This document shows positions 43,650 through 51,923 of a stretch of 64,000 bases of DNA, piece by piece (positions within the stretch are counted from its first letter, which is position 1; each line of letters begins with the position of its first letter). The notes beneath the pieces were generated by a model. The model was not told where the DNA came from and searched no databases. It saw only the letters and a list, made by a program, of their open reading frames with translations. Location of the stretch: NCBI GenBank assembly GCA_034436155.1, contig DAOTVP010000113.1, forward strand, positions 1 through 64,000, given 5' to 3'. The position numbers and the translations under genes were made by a program. Source of the stretch: GCA-2794515 sp034436155 (GTDB lineage Bacteria; Chloroflexota; Anaerolineae; Aggregatilineales; Phototrophicaceae).

Positions 43650-44588
43650 ATGATAGAATGTCACGACCTCACCAAAGATTTTGGCACATTCCGCGCTGTA
43701 GATCGCATCAACCTGACCGTCCCCGCGGGGTCTGTGTTGGCGCTACTCGGCGCGAATGGCGCAGGCAAAACCACCACCGTCCGCATGATGACCTCGATTT
43801 TGCAACCCACTTCTGGCAAAGCATGGATCGCGGGCTACGAAGTGAGCGAATCGCCCGCCCAAGTTCGGGCGCATGTCGGCGTATTAACCGAACAACACGG
43901 TTTATATGAACGCATGAAAGGCATGGAGTATCTGCTGTTCTTTGGGCGCGTGTATCACCTACCCGATAGCGAAACGCGCAAACGTGCCTCTAAATTGATG
44001 GAGCAATTCGGATTGACCTTCGCGTTGGATAAACGCTTGGGCGAATATTCCAAAGGGATGAAGCAAAAATTGGCGCTGGTGCGTGCAATGTTGCATAATC
44101 CGCCCGTTTTATTGTTGGATGAACCCACATCCGCCATGGATCCCGTCAGCGCCAAGCAAGTGCGCGATGCCATTATTGACCTACAAAAAGAATCGCGCAC
44201 GTTTCTCATCACCACGCATAACCTGACGGAAGCGCAAATTTTAGCCAATAAAATCGCCATCATCCGACATGGCAAAATCATCGCCAATGGCACATTTGAA
44301 GAACTCGCCCGTCAATTTGTCGGCGACCCGATTATGGAATTGCGTGTGAATGGCATATTAAATGGCTTCGCTAAAGATTTAGCCGATACCGTGACCGTCC
44401 TCGAATCGGGTACAGATTGGGTACGCTACCGCACATCCCAACCGCATCAGGATAACCCCAATGTGTTACGCCGTGCGCTGGGATTGGGCATCGAGGTGGT
44501 CACGCTCGCCCCCATCACCCAAACCCTAGAAGATATTTACTTGCGCGTTGTCAGAGAAGATGAAGGTATCACACAGGAGACTGCCTAA
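43650..44588 (+). CDS. ABC transporter ATP-binding protein
   Basis: This 312 aa ATPase has Walker A 'GANGAGKTTT', the ABC signature 'YSKGMKQKLALVRA', Walker B 'VLLLDEPTSAMDP' and the switch His in 'ITTHNLTEAQ'. A C-terminal domain of about 90 residues resembles that of DrrA/CcmA-like exporters. It pairs with the permease that begins at the overlapping TAATG junction. The cargo is unknown. Confidence 0.93.
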   Translation: MIECHDLTKDFGTFRAVDRINLTVPAGSVLALLGANGAGKTTTVRMMTSILQPTSGKAWIAGYEVSESPAQVRAHVGVLTEQHGLYERMKGMEYLLFFGRVYHLPDSETRKRASKLMEQFGLTFALDKRLGEYSKGMKQKLALVRAMLHNPPVLLLDEPTSAMDPVSAKQVRDAIIDLQKESRTFLITTHNLTEAQILANKIAIIRHGKIIANGTFEELARQFVGDPIMELRVNGILNGFAKDLADTVTVLESGTDWVRYRTSQPHQDNPNVLRRALGLGIEVVTLAPITQTLEDIYLRVVREDEGITQETA

Positions 44589-46129
44589 TGGCTACCCATA
44601 CCCCCCCTATCGAATTGAACACCAATACCCCGCAAGCTGTGCCGATACGCAATCCGTTGGTAGGGTTTCGGCGCGTGATGAGCAACGCGCTCATCATCAC
44701 ACGGCGCGAAGTGGCGGATAGTTTTCGGGATTGGCGCATTTTAGCCCCCATCGTTATTTTGACCTTCTTATTCCCATTTTTGGCGCAATTTGTCGCCACG
44801 CAATTCACCAATTATGTCGATAGTTTTGGCGCACGCCTCATCGGTGAGCGCACCGTGCCGTTTTTGCTGATGATTGTCGGATTCTTCCCGATCTCGATTT
44901 CGCTGGTTATTGCGCTCGAAACATTTGTCGGCGAAAAAGAACGCCGTAGCCTAGAGCCACTCCTCAGCACACCGTTGACCAACACCGAATTATACATCGG
45001 CAAAACGCTGGCGGCGATGATTCCGCCCCTGCTCTCCAGTTTTGGCGGGATGGCGGTGTACATGCTGTCGCTGTTTTTTGGCGAATATCAATGGCGACCC
45101 CAATTTTTATTGGTGGTGCAAATTATGTTGCTCACAGGCGTACAGGCGTTGGTGATGGTGGCGGGCGCGGTGGTCGTCAGTAGCCAGACCAATAGCACCC
45201 GTGCGGCGAATTTATTAGCCAGCTTCATCATCATCCCGATGGCGCTCATCATACAAGGTGAAAGCGTGATTATGTTCATGGCACCCGATGCCGAATCGCC
45301 ACGCGGCATCGGCGCGTTATGGGCGATTATCATCGGGATGGTTGTGGTGGCGGTGTTATTTTTGCGCGTTGGCAATAGCCTTTTTAACCGCGAAGAATTG
45401 CTGGGGAACATCATCGATAAACTCAATATTCGCGGATTTTTCGGCAAGGTTTGGCGTTATGCCCGTGCTGTAGATGACAACGGCACGCCCGCTAAAAATA
45501 TCATCGACTGGTATACCCGCGCCATTCCCTACACCCTGCATCAAATTCGCCCTGCGATTAAAATTGCGGGGGTGGTGTTTATTATCGGATTTGTGGCGGG
45601 GAATTTGGTCGCCATGCACCCCGATTTCCGCTTGCCGTTGCCCCCACAGGAGGTGTTACGTGATGCGCGTGGACAGTTGCACGATTTTGTGTTCCGTGTC
45701 GAAGCGTTGCCGATGGGCTTCATCATCGACCAGAATATCCGTGTGATTATCCTCACCTTTATGTTGGGCATGTTCTCATTTGGCGTGATGGGCTTGGTGA
45801 TTCCGCCGATAACGCTCGCCGTGTTGGGTTATATTTGCGGGACGGTGTTCGTAGCGGGATATAACCCGATTATCCTCGCGGGGAGCATTTTGCCACACGG
45901 CATCATCGAATTGACCGTATTGCTGATTGCATCGGCATCGGCGTTGGCGATGGGCGCAGTGGTGACACGCCCGCCAAAAGGGAGTACAGTCGGTCATGCG
46001 TGGACGGTACGCTTGGGCGATTCGATTAAATTGTTCATCGGGATTATCATCCCTGGGTTGCTCATCGCGGCGGTAATCGAATCGATTATCACACCACGCA
46101 TCGCGCTGTGGACGGTTGGGATGATGTAA
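44588..46129 (+). CDS. ABC-2 permease fused to a SpoIIM-like domain
   Basis: The 513 aa product has two parts. Residues about 35-290 are ABC-2 type: the amphipathic 'ALIITRREVADSFRDWRIL', six membrane helices, and 'FVGEKERRSLEPLLSTPLTNTEL', the hallmark of these exporters. After a linker, residues about 320-513 match the SpoIIM/DUF95 type: five more helices with 'ILPHGIIELTVLLIASASALAMGAVV'. SpoIIM-like proteins are known from sporulation, but this organism shows no sign of that. The fusion implies that the two activities work together in one exporter. Confidence 0.85.
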   Translation: MATHTPPIELNTNTPQAVPIRNPLVGFRRVMSNALIITRREVADSFRDWRILAPIVILTFLFPFLAQFVATQFTNYVDSFGARLIGERTVPFLLMIVGFFPISISLVIALETFVGEKERRSLEPLLSTPLTNTELYIGKTLAAMIPPLLSSFGGMAVYMLSLFFGEYQWRPQFLLVVQIMLLTGVQALVMVAGAVVVSSQTNSTRAANLLASFIIIPMALIIQGESVIMFMAPDAESPRGIGALWAIIIGMVVVAVLFLRVGNSLFNREELLGNIIDKLNIRGFFGKVWRYARAVDDNGTPAKNIIDWYTRAIPYTLHQIRPAIKIAGVVFIIGFVAGNLVAMHPDFRLPLPPQEVLRDARGQLHDFVFRVEALPMGFIIDQNIRVIILTFMLGMFSFGVMGLVIPPITLAVLGYICGTVFVAGYNPIILAGSILPHGIIELTVLLIASASALAMGAVVTRPPKGSTVGHAWTVRLGDSIKLFIGIIIPGLLIAAVIESIITPRIALWTVGMM

Positions 46130-46166
46130 TCGCCATGCAATTTAAGCAAAAAGTCATAATCGGCGC

Positions 46167-46196
46167 TTGACATCCGTATCAATTTACAGGTATGCT
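46167..46196 (+). promoter_or_regulatory. Promoter of the cold-shock gene
   Basis: TTGACA and TATGCT are 18 bases apart. The leader would be about 180 bases, a length common for cold-shock protein genes. Confidence 0.7.
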
Positions 46197-46402
46197 AAAT
46201 ATGGATTTGCGAATAACTGATGCAACACATAATAACCCTCAATTGAGGTCGTTCTGAAGTAACTTGTATTTTCATTCACTTCCCCAAGTGCATGTGTAAA
46301 ATCAATTCTTCTGTGTAGCAACAAAGAAAGTGAATACCAAAATTTTTTCGTCTGATTCAATTTAGCACAGGAGCTAAAACAACATGGCACAACGTATTCA
46401 AG

Positions 46403-46594
46403 GTGAAGTGGTTTAATGCAGAAAAAGGTTATGGTTTCATCAAGCACGATAATGGCAAAGATGTCTTTGTCCATTTTTCTGCCATCAACAGTGGTGGATA
46501 CAAATCCCTCAATGAAGGGGAACGTGTGGAATTTGAAATCACACAAGGCGCGAAAGGCGAACAAGCCTCTAACGTCGTGAAATTGAGCAAGTAA
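46403..46594 (+). CDS. Cold-shock domain protein, 5' end disturbed by a frame change
   Basis: The readable frame gives 63 aa starting at a GTG: 'KWFNAEKGYGFIKHDNGKDV' (RNP1) and 'VFVHFSAINSGGY' (RNP2). Cold-shock proteins bind single-stranded nucleic acid as chaperones. A well-placed AGGAG points instead to the ATG at 46384, whose frame reads M-A-Q-R-I-Q-G-E-V-V-stop. Joining this with the KWFN frame would restore a normal protein (MAQRIQGEV-KWFN). Thus either a 5-base deletion has broken the gene, or it starts at the GTG with a shortened first strand. Confidence 0.75.
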   Translation: MKWFNAEKGYGFIKHDNGKDVFVHFSAINSGGYKSLNEGERVEFEITQGAKGEQASNVVKLSK

Positions 46595-46616
46595 TCTAAG
46601 CTGACCACTATTACAG

Positions 46617-46640
46617 AAGGGAGCGATTTGCTCCCTTTTG
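46617..46640 (+). terminator. Terminator after the cold-shock gene
   Basis: AAGGGAGC / GCTCCCTT with a GATTT loop, followed by TTGTGTTTATA. Confidence 0.75.
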
Positions 46641-46722
46641 TGTTTATATACACCCCAATATCCATAATTCATCGTAAACGCCAGCCTAAAATCTGATTTC
46701 AGACTTGCACTTAGGGGCTATC

Positions 46723-46731
46723 TGCTATAAT
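46723..46731 (+). promoter_or_regulatory. Extended -10 promoter of the MBL hydrolase gene
   Basis: TGC-TATAAT is a full extended -10. A weak ACTTGC lies 17 bases upstream. The leader would be about 40 bases. Confidence 0.6.
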
Positions 46732-46775
46732 GAGGACATCATTCATTTACATAAGCACTGATGTAGGTCAACTTT

Positions 46776-47534
46776 ATGGCTCGAATTATCATTTTAGGGT
46801 CGGCGGCGGCGGTCAATGATGCCCAACACGACTATACACACATGCTCCTCATCGGCGACAAAGGCACACCCGTCTTGATTGATGCGGGGTCGAATCCGTT
46901 GGGTAAAATCAAAGACTTAGGCGTGGATGATGAAGATTTGCGCGATGTCGTCCTCACGCATTTTCACCCCGACCATGTGGCAGGTGTGCCGAATATGCTC
47001 ATGCACATGTGGCTTTTGGGCAGGCAATCCCCTTTACGCTTTTATGGCTTGCATCATTGCATCAACCGCGTTGAAGATATGATGATGAGCTTTGGTTGGC
47101 AAGAATTCCCGAATTTTTATAACACGACGTTTCATCGCATCAGCGAGCGCAACGGGGCGCGAGTGATGGAAAATGACGAATTTCTGATCACCTCGTGGGC
47201 GGTCAAACATTTCGTCCCGACTATCGGCTTGCGTGTGGTGAATAAAATCACAGGGAAAGTCATGGCATATAGTTGTGACACCGAGCCGACACCCAATTTA
47301 TATGAATTGGCAAAAGATGCAGACCTCCTCATTCATGAGGCGGCGGGTCCGCCACCTGGTCATAGCACCGCCAGACAAGCGGGCGAAGTGGCAACGGCGG
47401 TTGGGGCAAAATCGTTATATTTAATTCATTATCAAGTGTGGAATACAGACCCCACCCCACTGGTTGGCGAGGCGGCAGAAACCTATAGTGGCGAGATCAC
47501 CCTGTGCAAAGATTTTGATGAGTTTGAATTTTAA
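46776..47534 (+). CDS. Metallo-beta-lactamase-fold hydrolase, RNase Z-like
   Basis: The 252 aa product has the zinc motif 'LTHFHPDHVAGVPN'. Further ligands are His140-like 'AVKHFVP', 'YSCDTEP' and 'GHSTARQAGEVA', the order of RNase Z- and phosphodiesterase-like members. It lacks the long exosite arm expected of a true tRNA 3'-processing enzyme, so a generic phosphodiesterase or hydrolase is the safer call. It has its own extended -10 promoter and is convergent with the small gene after it. Confidence 0.87.
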   Translation: MARIIILGSAAAVNDAQHDYTHMLLIGDKGTPVLIDAGSNPLGKIKDLGVDDEDLRDVVLTHFHPDHVAGVPNMLMHMWLLGRQSPLRFYGLHHCINRVEDMMMSFGWQEFPNFYNTTFHRISERNGARVMENDEFLITSWAVKHFVPTIGLRVVNKITGKVMAYSCDTEPTPNLYELAKDADLLIHEAAGPPPGHSTARQAGEVATAVGAKSLYLIHYQVWNTDPTPLVGEAAETYSGEITLCKDFDEFEF

Positions 47535-47544
47535 CAAAGTGGCT

Positions 47545-47754
47545 TCACGAAAAAGCGACATCATGTTCCGATGCCACAACCACATGGATAAATTGCGTTC
47601 CATCGCGGGGTGGCATCATCTCGTAGACTTCGACAACCCGAAATATCTGCGAGCCAACTTTGACGCGCATCCCCAATTGCGGGATTTCCGTCTCGTTGCG
47701 GATAGCGCCCGGTCGGTTTCCGCCTTGTATCACATAACTCACTTTGTAAATCAT
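47545..47754 (-). CDS. Small protein of unknown function
   Basis: A 69 aa reading frame starting 'MIYKVSYVIQGG' with GAGGG seven bases before the ATG. The pattern 'GMRVKVGSQIFRVVEVYEMMPPRDGTQFIHVVV' suggests a small beta barrel. No family is recognised. The opposite strand has a longer open frame, but it lacks a ribosome-binding site and overlaps the MBL gene, so this small gene is preferred. Confidence 0.6.
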   Translation of the reverse strand: MIYKVSYVIQGGNRPGAIRNETEIPQLGMRVKVGSQIFRVVEVYEMMPPRDGTQFIHVVVASEHDVAFS

Positions 47755-47971
47755 GTTTGTCCCTCGCTATTTGTCGGTGTAGCGATGACGACATTCAAAA
47801 AGACGATAGTTTTGGTAAAAGTCGCTCACGCAGTGCCAATTCTTTACTTTTATCATAAACCAAAATCGGGATTAAAAGCAACAAACCTTCGAGAATTGAT
47901 AATTTCTAACTTATATTTTACAGAATCGTGTTATCTTTAAGATTGTATTATCAAAAAAGAATGTAGGTGAT

Positions 47972-50488
47972 ATGGAAAAATTTAACCATGTACACTTTTC
48001 GCCCGATGATTCATTTGCAAGCGATCATCCAGAGGCGAATGAAGATGATGACATTAAATTACCTGATGTACTGCCGATTTTGCCCCTGCGTGGGTTAGTG
48101 GCGTATCCCCAAACCGCCGTCCCGCTCACAGTTGGGCAACCGCGCAGTGTTGCGCTGATTGATGCCACCATGAGCAAAGACCGCCTCATCGGGTTGTTCA
48201 CATCGCGCAAGCCCGAACTCGAAATGCCCGGTCCGGATGATATTCATCAGATTGGGGTGTTGGCATACATCCAACGCATTTTCCGCGCACCAGACGGCAC
48301 GATTCGCATCCTCGTACAATGCCAAGCGCGGATACGGATTGACGAATATGTTAGTCAAGAACCATTTTTGATGGCACGGGTGCGGTTTGATAAAGAAATA
48401 GTGGATCTCAACCTCGAAACAGAGGCGCTCATGCGAACCATCACCGACCAATTCAGCCGTTTAGCCGATTTACTGCCCAATATCCCTAGCGAATTGGTCA
48501 ATTCGGCACTCAACACCACCGATCCGTTGCAATTGGTCTACGCCATTTCGACTTATGTGCGGATGGATTTGGATAAATCGCAAAACATCCTCGAAGAAAA
48601 CACCGCCGAAGGCAAGTTACGTATCCTCTCGGATGTGATGGCGAAAGAATTGGATGTGTTGGAATTGGGGCGCAAAATCCAATCTGAGGCGCAATCGGAG
48701 ATGGAAAAAAGCCAACGCGATTATTATTTGCGCGAGCAACTCAAAGCGATTCAACGCGAACTAGGCGAGAGCGATGACCAAGTGGTCGAGGTTGAAGAAT
48801 TCCGCGCAAAAATCGAAAGTGCGGGGATGCCCGAAGAGGCGTATAAAGAGGCAAAGCGTGAATTAGACCGCCTCTCGCGCTTGCCTATCTCATCGGCAGA
48901 ATACGGTGTGATTCGCACGTATCTGGATTGGATGGTCAGTTTGCCATGGACAAAACGCACCGATGACCAGCTCGAAATCAACAATGCCCGCAAGGTGTTG
49001 GATGAAGACCATTACGGGCTGAAAGACATCAAAGAACGCATTTTGGAATTTTTAGCTGTGCGTAAAATCAAAAAAGAGCGCGAAAAAGAACTCTCAGATA
49101 CCCCACAAGATTATCTGCGAAAAGACCGCTTAGGCGCGATTTTATGCTTTGTCGGACCGCCCGGTGTCGGTAAAACATCGCTCGGTGCTTCGATTGCCCG
49201 TGCCATGGGGCGCAAATTCATCCGCATGAGTTTGGGGGGCATCCGTGATGAGAGCGAAATTCGCGGGTTCAGACGCACGTATATCGGCGCGTTGCCTGGT
49301 CGCATCATCCAGACGATTCGCCGTGTCGAGACGCGCAACCCGATTATCATGTTGGATGAAATTGATAAACTCGGACGCGATTTTAGAGGCGACCCTGCCG
49401 CGGCATTGCTCGAAGTATTAGACCCTGAACAAAATTCGGAATTCCGTGACCATTATCTGGATGTCGCCTTCGACCTGAGCGAGGTGTTATTCATCACCAC
49501 CGCCAACGATATGGATACCATCCCCGGTCCGTTGTTGGATCGCATGGAAATCATCAAATTGAGTGGTTATACCGAACTCGAAAAATTGGCGATCGCCTCA
49601 CAATATTTGGTCAAACGTCAAATCCGTGAAAACGGGTTGCGCCCAGATGAAATTGAATTCACCGATGAAGCCTTGCTCGACATCATCCGCGAATATACCC
49701 GTGAAGCAGGCGTGCGGACGTTGGAACGCGAGATCGCCCGTGTCGCCCGTAAGGTCGTGACTAAAATCGCGGCGGGCGATACCGAAAAAGCCGTTATCAC
49801 CAAAGAAGTGGCGCGGGAATATTTGGGCAACCCGAAATATGGGTATCGCACCGAGATCGAAGAACGCACCGACTTACCGGGTGTCGCTACAGGCTTGGCG
49901 TGGACACCTGTCGGCGGGGATGTGTTGTTCATCGAAGCCACGCGCATGGCGGGCAGTAAGGGCTTTCAGATCACTGGTCGGTTAGGCGATGTCATGCAAG
50001 AAAGCGCCAAACTCGCCCTCAGTTACATCCGCGCCAAAGCGAATGAGTTGAATATTGATGCCGATTTTTATGCCAATACCGATATTCACATCCATGTGCC
50101 AGAAGGTGCTGTCCCCAAAGATGGTCCCTCGGCGGGTGTGACGCTCACCGTGGCGTTGGTATCGCTGTTGACCAACCGCCCCACCAAGCGCAATGTCGCT
50201 ATGACGGGTGAAATCACATTGCAAGGCAAAATTTTGCCTGTGGGTGGCATCAAAGACAAAGTGTTGGCGGCGCATCGTTTGGGCGTGGATACCGTGATTT
50301 TGCCCCGCAAAAATGAGAATGACCTCGATGATGTGCCAGAAGAAGTTCGCAAGGCGTTGACCTTCATCTTGGTGGATGACCTCGACACGGCGCTTAATGC
50401 GGCACTTGTGCCAATCGCGCCAATTGCGCCTATCATCTCCACCACACCGCCAACGCCAAAACAAGAAATCCAACCACCAACGCATTAA
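47972..50488 (+). CDS. lon: ATP-dependent Lon protease
   Basis: The 838 aa protein is a full-length Lon. An N-terminal substrate domain ('VLPILPLRGLVAYP', about 30-240) is followed by a coiled coil and an AAA+ domain. That domain has Walker A 'GPPGVGKTSLG', Walker B 'IIMLDEIDKLG', and sensor 'FITTANDMDTIP'. The protease domain follows, with catalytic Ser720 in 'PKDGPSAGVT' and Lys763 in 'GGIKDKVLAAHRLG'. It degrades damaged and regulatory proteins. The C-terminal tail is Pro/Ile-rich and unlike most Lon tails. GTAGGTGAT lies before the ATG. Confidence 0.97.
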   Translation: MEKFNHVHFSPDDSFASDHPEANEDDDIKLPDVLPILPLRGLVAYPQTAVPLTVGQPRSVALIDATMSKDRLIGLFTSRKPELEMPGPDDIHQIGVLAYIQRIFRAPDGTIRILVQCQARIRIDEYVSQEPFLMARVRFDKEIVDLNLETEALMRTITDQFSRLADLLPNIPSELVNSALNTTDPLQLVYAISTYVRMDLDKSQNILEENTAEGKLRILSDVMAKELDVLELGRKIQSEAQSEMEKSQRDYYLREQLKAIQRELGESDDQVVEVEEFRAKIESAGMPEEAYKEAKRELDRLSRLPISSAEYGVIRTYLDWMVSLPWTKRTDDQLEINNARKVLDEDHYGLKDIKERILEFLAVRKIKKEREKELSDTPQDYLRKDRLGAILCFVGPPGVGKTSLGASIARAMGRKFIRMSLGGIRDESEIRGFRRTYIGALPGRIIQTIRRVETRNPIIMLDEIDKLGRDFRGDPAAALLEVLDPEQNSEFRDHYLDVAFDLSEVLFITTANDMDTIPGPLLDRMEIIKLSGYTELEKLAIASQYLVKRQIRENGLRPDEIEFTDEALLDIIREYTREAGVRTLEREIARVARKVVTKIAAGDTEKAVITKEVAREYLGNPKYGYRTEIEERTDLPGVATGLAWTPVGGDVLFIEATRMAGSKGFQITGRLGDVMQESAKLALSYIRAKANELNIDADFYANTDIHIHVPEGAVPKDGPSAGVTLTVALVSLLTNRPTKRNVAMTGEITLQGKILPVGGIKDKVLAAHRLGVDTVILPRKNENDLDDVPEEVRKALTFILVDDLDTALNAALVPIAPIAPIISTTPPTPKQEIQPPTH

Positions 50489-50506
50489 CATCTCTTCATC
50501 AAATCG

Positions 50507-50526
50507 GGGCTTGATATATCAAGCCC
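50507..50526. terminator. Hairpin between lon and the convergent secreted-protein gene
   Basis: GGGCTTGA / TCAAGCCC with a TATA loop. There is no clear T-run, so it is a candidate terminator only. Confidence 0.5.
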
Positions 50527-50558
50527 TGATAACCCAATCATCTTGACATAGCCACCCA

Positions 50559-51767
50559 CTATTTCCAGCGCAGTTCGTATTTTCCGCGTGTGGTTTGCGA
50601 TGTGGAGGTATACATCACCGTTTGCCCATTGATGACCAACACATCGGCATGACCAACACCCCAATCATCCCGCATATCGCCCAAAATCGGGTTTTGGGGG
50701 AATTTTTCCCATTCACCATCTATCGTGTTCCCAACAGAACGCGCTAACCCCAACCCGAATTGATTATCACGCCCAAATTCGAGTTCGCTGGGTCCGCGAA
50801 TCCCTTCGTAGAACATATAATATCTTCCCCCCACTTTTATCACTTCGGCGGAACTGACATAGCGAAAATCGAAATACGCATTGGCATCTGCGCCAAACAG
50901 GGTCACATCGCCGTAGGTTTGGGCGCTACTGAAAAGCGGGTCGGTATCGCAGAGGCGCATTTGCCCCAAATCGGCGTATTTATTCCCGACATAACACCGC
51001 ATATTGGAGGGTGCAGACCCCGATGCGACAAACACATATAACGTATCGCCTTCGATATAAATTCCGGGCGGTGCGCCGACCAGACAATCTTCGAGTTGCC
51101 CGCGAATATGGGGATGCGTGCCGATGCGTTCAGTTGGGCTACACGCCGATAGGCTACTGGGATATGTGCCACCGGGGACGACCAAATACCGCCAATCTGA
51201 CCAGACCAAACCATCAGTAGACCGCCGTAAAATGACTTGTGAATGCCATTCGTATGCCATATACCACATCTCGCCGTCATATGCCACACGCGGATATTGT
51301 TGGGCGGCGGCGCGGGTATTTTGGGGCGTATAACCATGATGGTCGCGTTGGTCGCTACATGGGCATCGCCCACACGGAATCAGACACACACGACTGGTGA
51401 GCGAAAATTGTTCGCCCGCGCTACGGCTTTCCCAGACTGTCAGACAACCAGGGAAGGCGACAGGCTCACCACACGAATCGAGTATCCCCGCCGATTGAAA
51501 GCTGGCGTGCAGATAAGATCGATACACCCCATTGGGCAAGATGAGCGTATCACTTTCGCCAATCGGCAACCCGACATCGGCGTTCACCATCACCCATTCA
51601 GCGCGTCCATCCCAAAAATCATCCAATGTGGGATGGGTGACATTCTGCGCCATCGTCACCATCGGCATATCGCAATGATCGGCACAATCGGATGATAAAA
51701 CAGGTGTCGCATCCGATTGCGGTATCCAACATATCCACAACACTATCCAAAATAAGCGTTTCGACAT
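50559..51767 (-). CDS. Secreted beta-propeller-like protein, possibly GH43/GH32-like
   Basis: The 402 aa protein starts with a signal peptide ('MSKRLFWIVLWICWIPQSDA'). The rest has propeller-like repeats: 'YPRVAYDGEMWYMAYEWHS', 'GIYIEGDTLYVFVASG', 'VGGRYYMFYEG' and 'LVINGQTVMYTSTS'. Many cysteines ('CLIPCGRCPCSD') suggest disulphides outside the cell. Five-bladed glycosidases (GH43/GH32/GH62) have such blades, but the catalytic acids cannot be assigned. AGAGGC lies just before the ATG; a longer start is unlikely. Convergent with lon. Confidence 0.72.
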   Translation of the reverse strand: MSKRLFWIVLWICWIPQSDATPVLSSDCADHCDMPMVTMAQNVTHPTLDDFWDGRAEWVMVNADVGLPIGESDTLILPNGVYRSYLHASFQSAGILDSCGEPVAFPGCLTVWESRSAGEQFSLTSRVCLIPCGRCPCSDQRDHHGYTPQNTRAAAQQYPRVAYDGEMWYMAYEWHSQVILRRSTDGLVWSDWRYLVVPGGTYPSSLSACSPTERIGTHPHIRGQLEDCLVGAPPGIYIEGDTLYVFVASGSAPSNMRCYVGNKYADLGQMRLCDTDPLFSSAQTYGDVTLFGADANAYFDFRYVSSAEVIKVGGRYYMFYEGIRGPSELEFGRDNQFGLGLARSVGNTIDGEWEKFPQNPILGDMRDDWGVGHADVLVINGQTVMYTSTSQTTRGKYELRWK

Positions 51768-51870
51768 ATCCAGCCTCTGAAATTGTAACAACTTGTCAAA
51801 TGAACTTGCCTAATAACCTCAAATGTGCCATAGTTAGGCATATTCTATCAATACAGCATCTCAGATTTTG

Positions 51871-51879
51871 TGTTATAAT
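51871..51879 (+). promoter_or_regulatory. Extended -10 promoter before the PDWL/TPR genes
   Basis: TGT-TATAAT gives a full extended -10, 45 bases before the ATG at 51924. Only a poor -35 (ATACAG) is present, as is usual with extended -10 promoters. Confidence 0.55.
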
Positions 51880-51923
51880 CTGGTGATAAAGGCGCAACAA
51901 GGTGATAGGCGAAGATAGCGTTT

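Noticed and set aside
47464..47940. Open frame of 158 codons on the plus strand after the MBL gene
   Set aside because: It overlaps the MBL gene end, lacks a ribosome-binding site, and covers a small minus-strand gene that has a good one.
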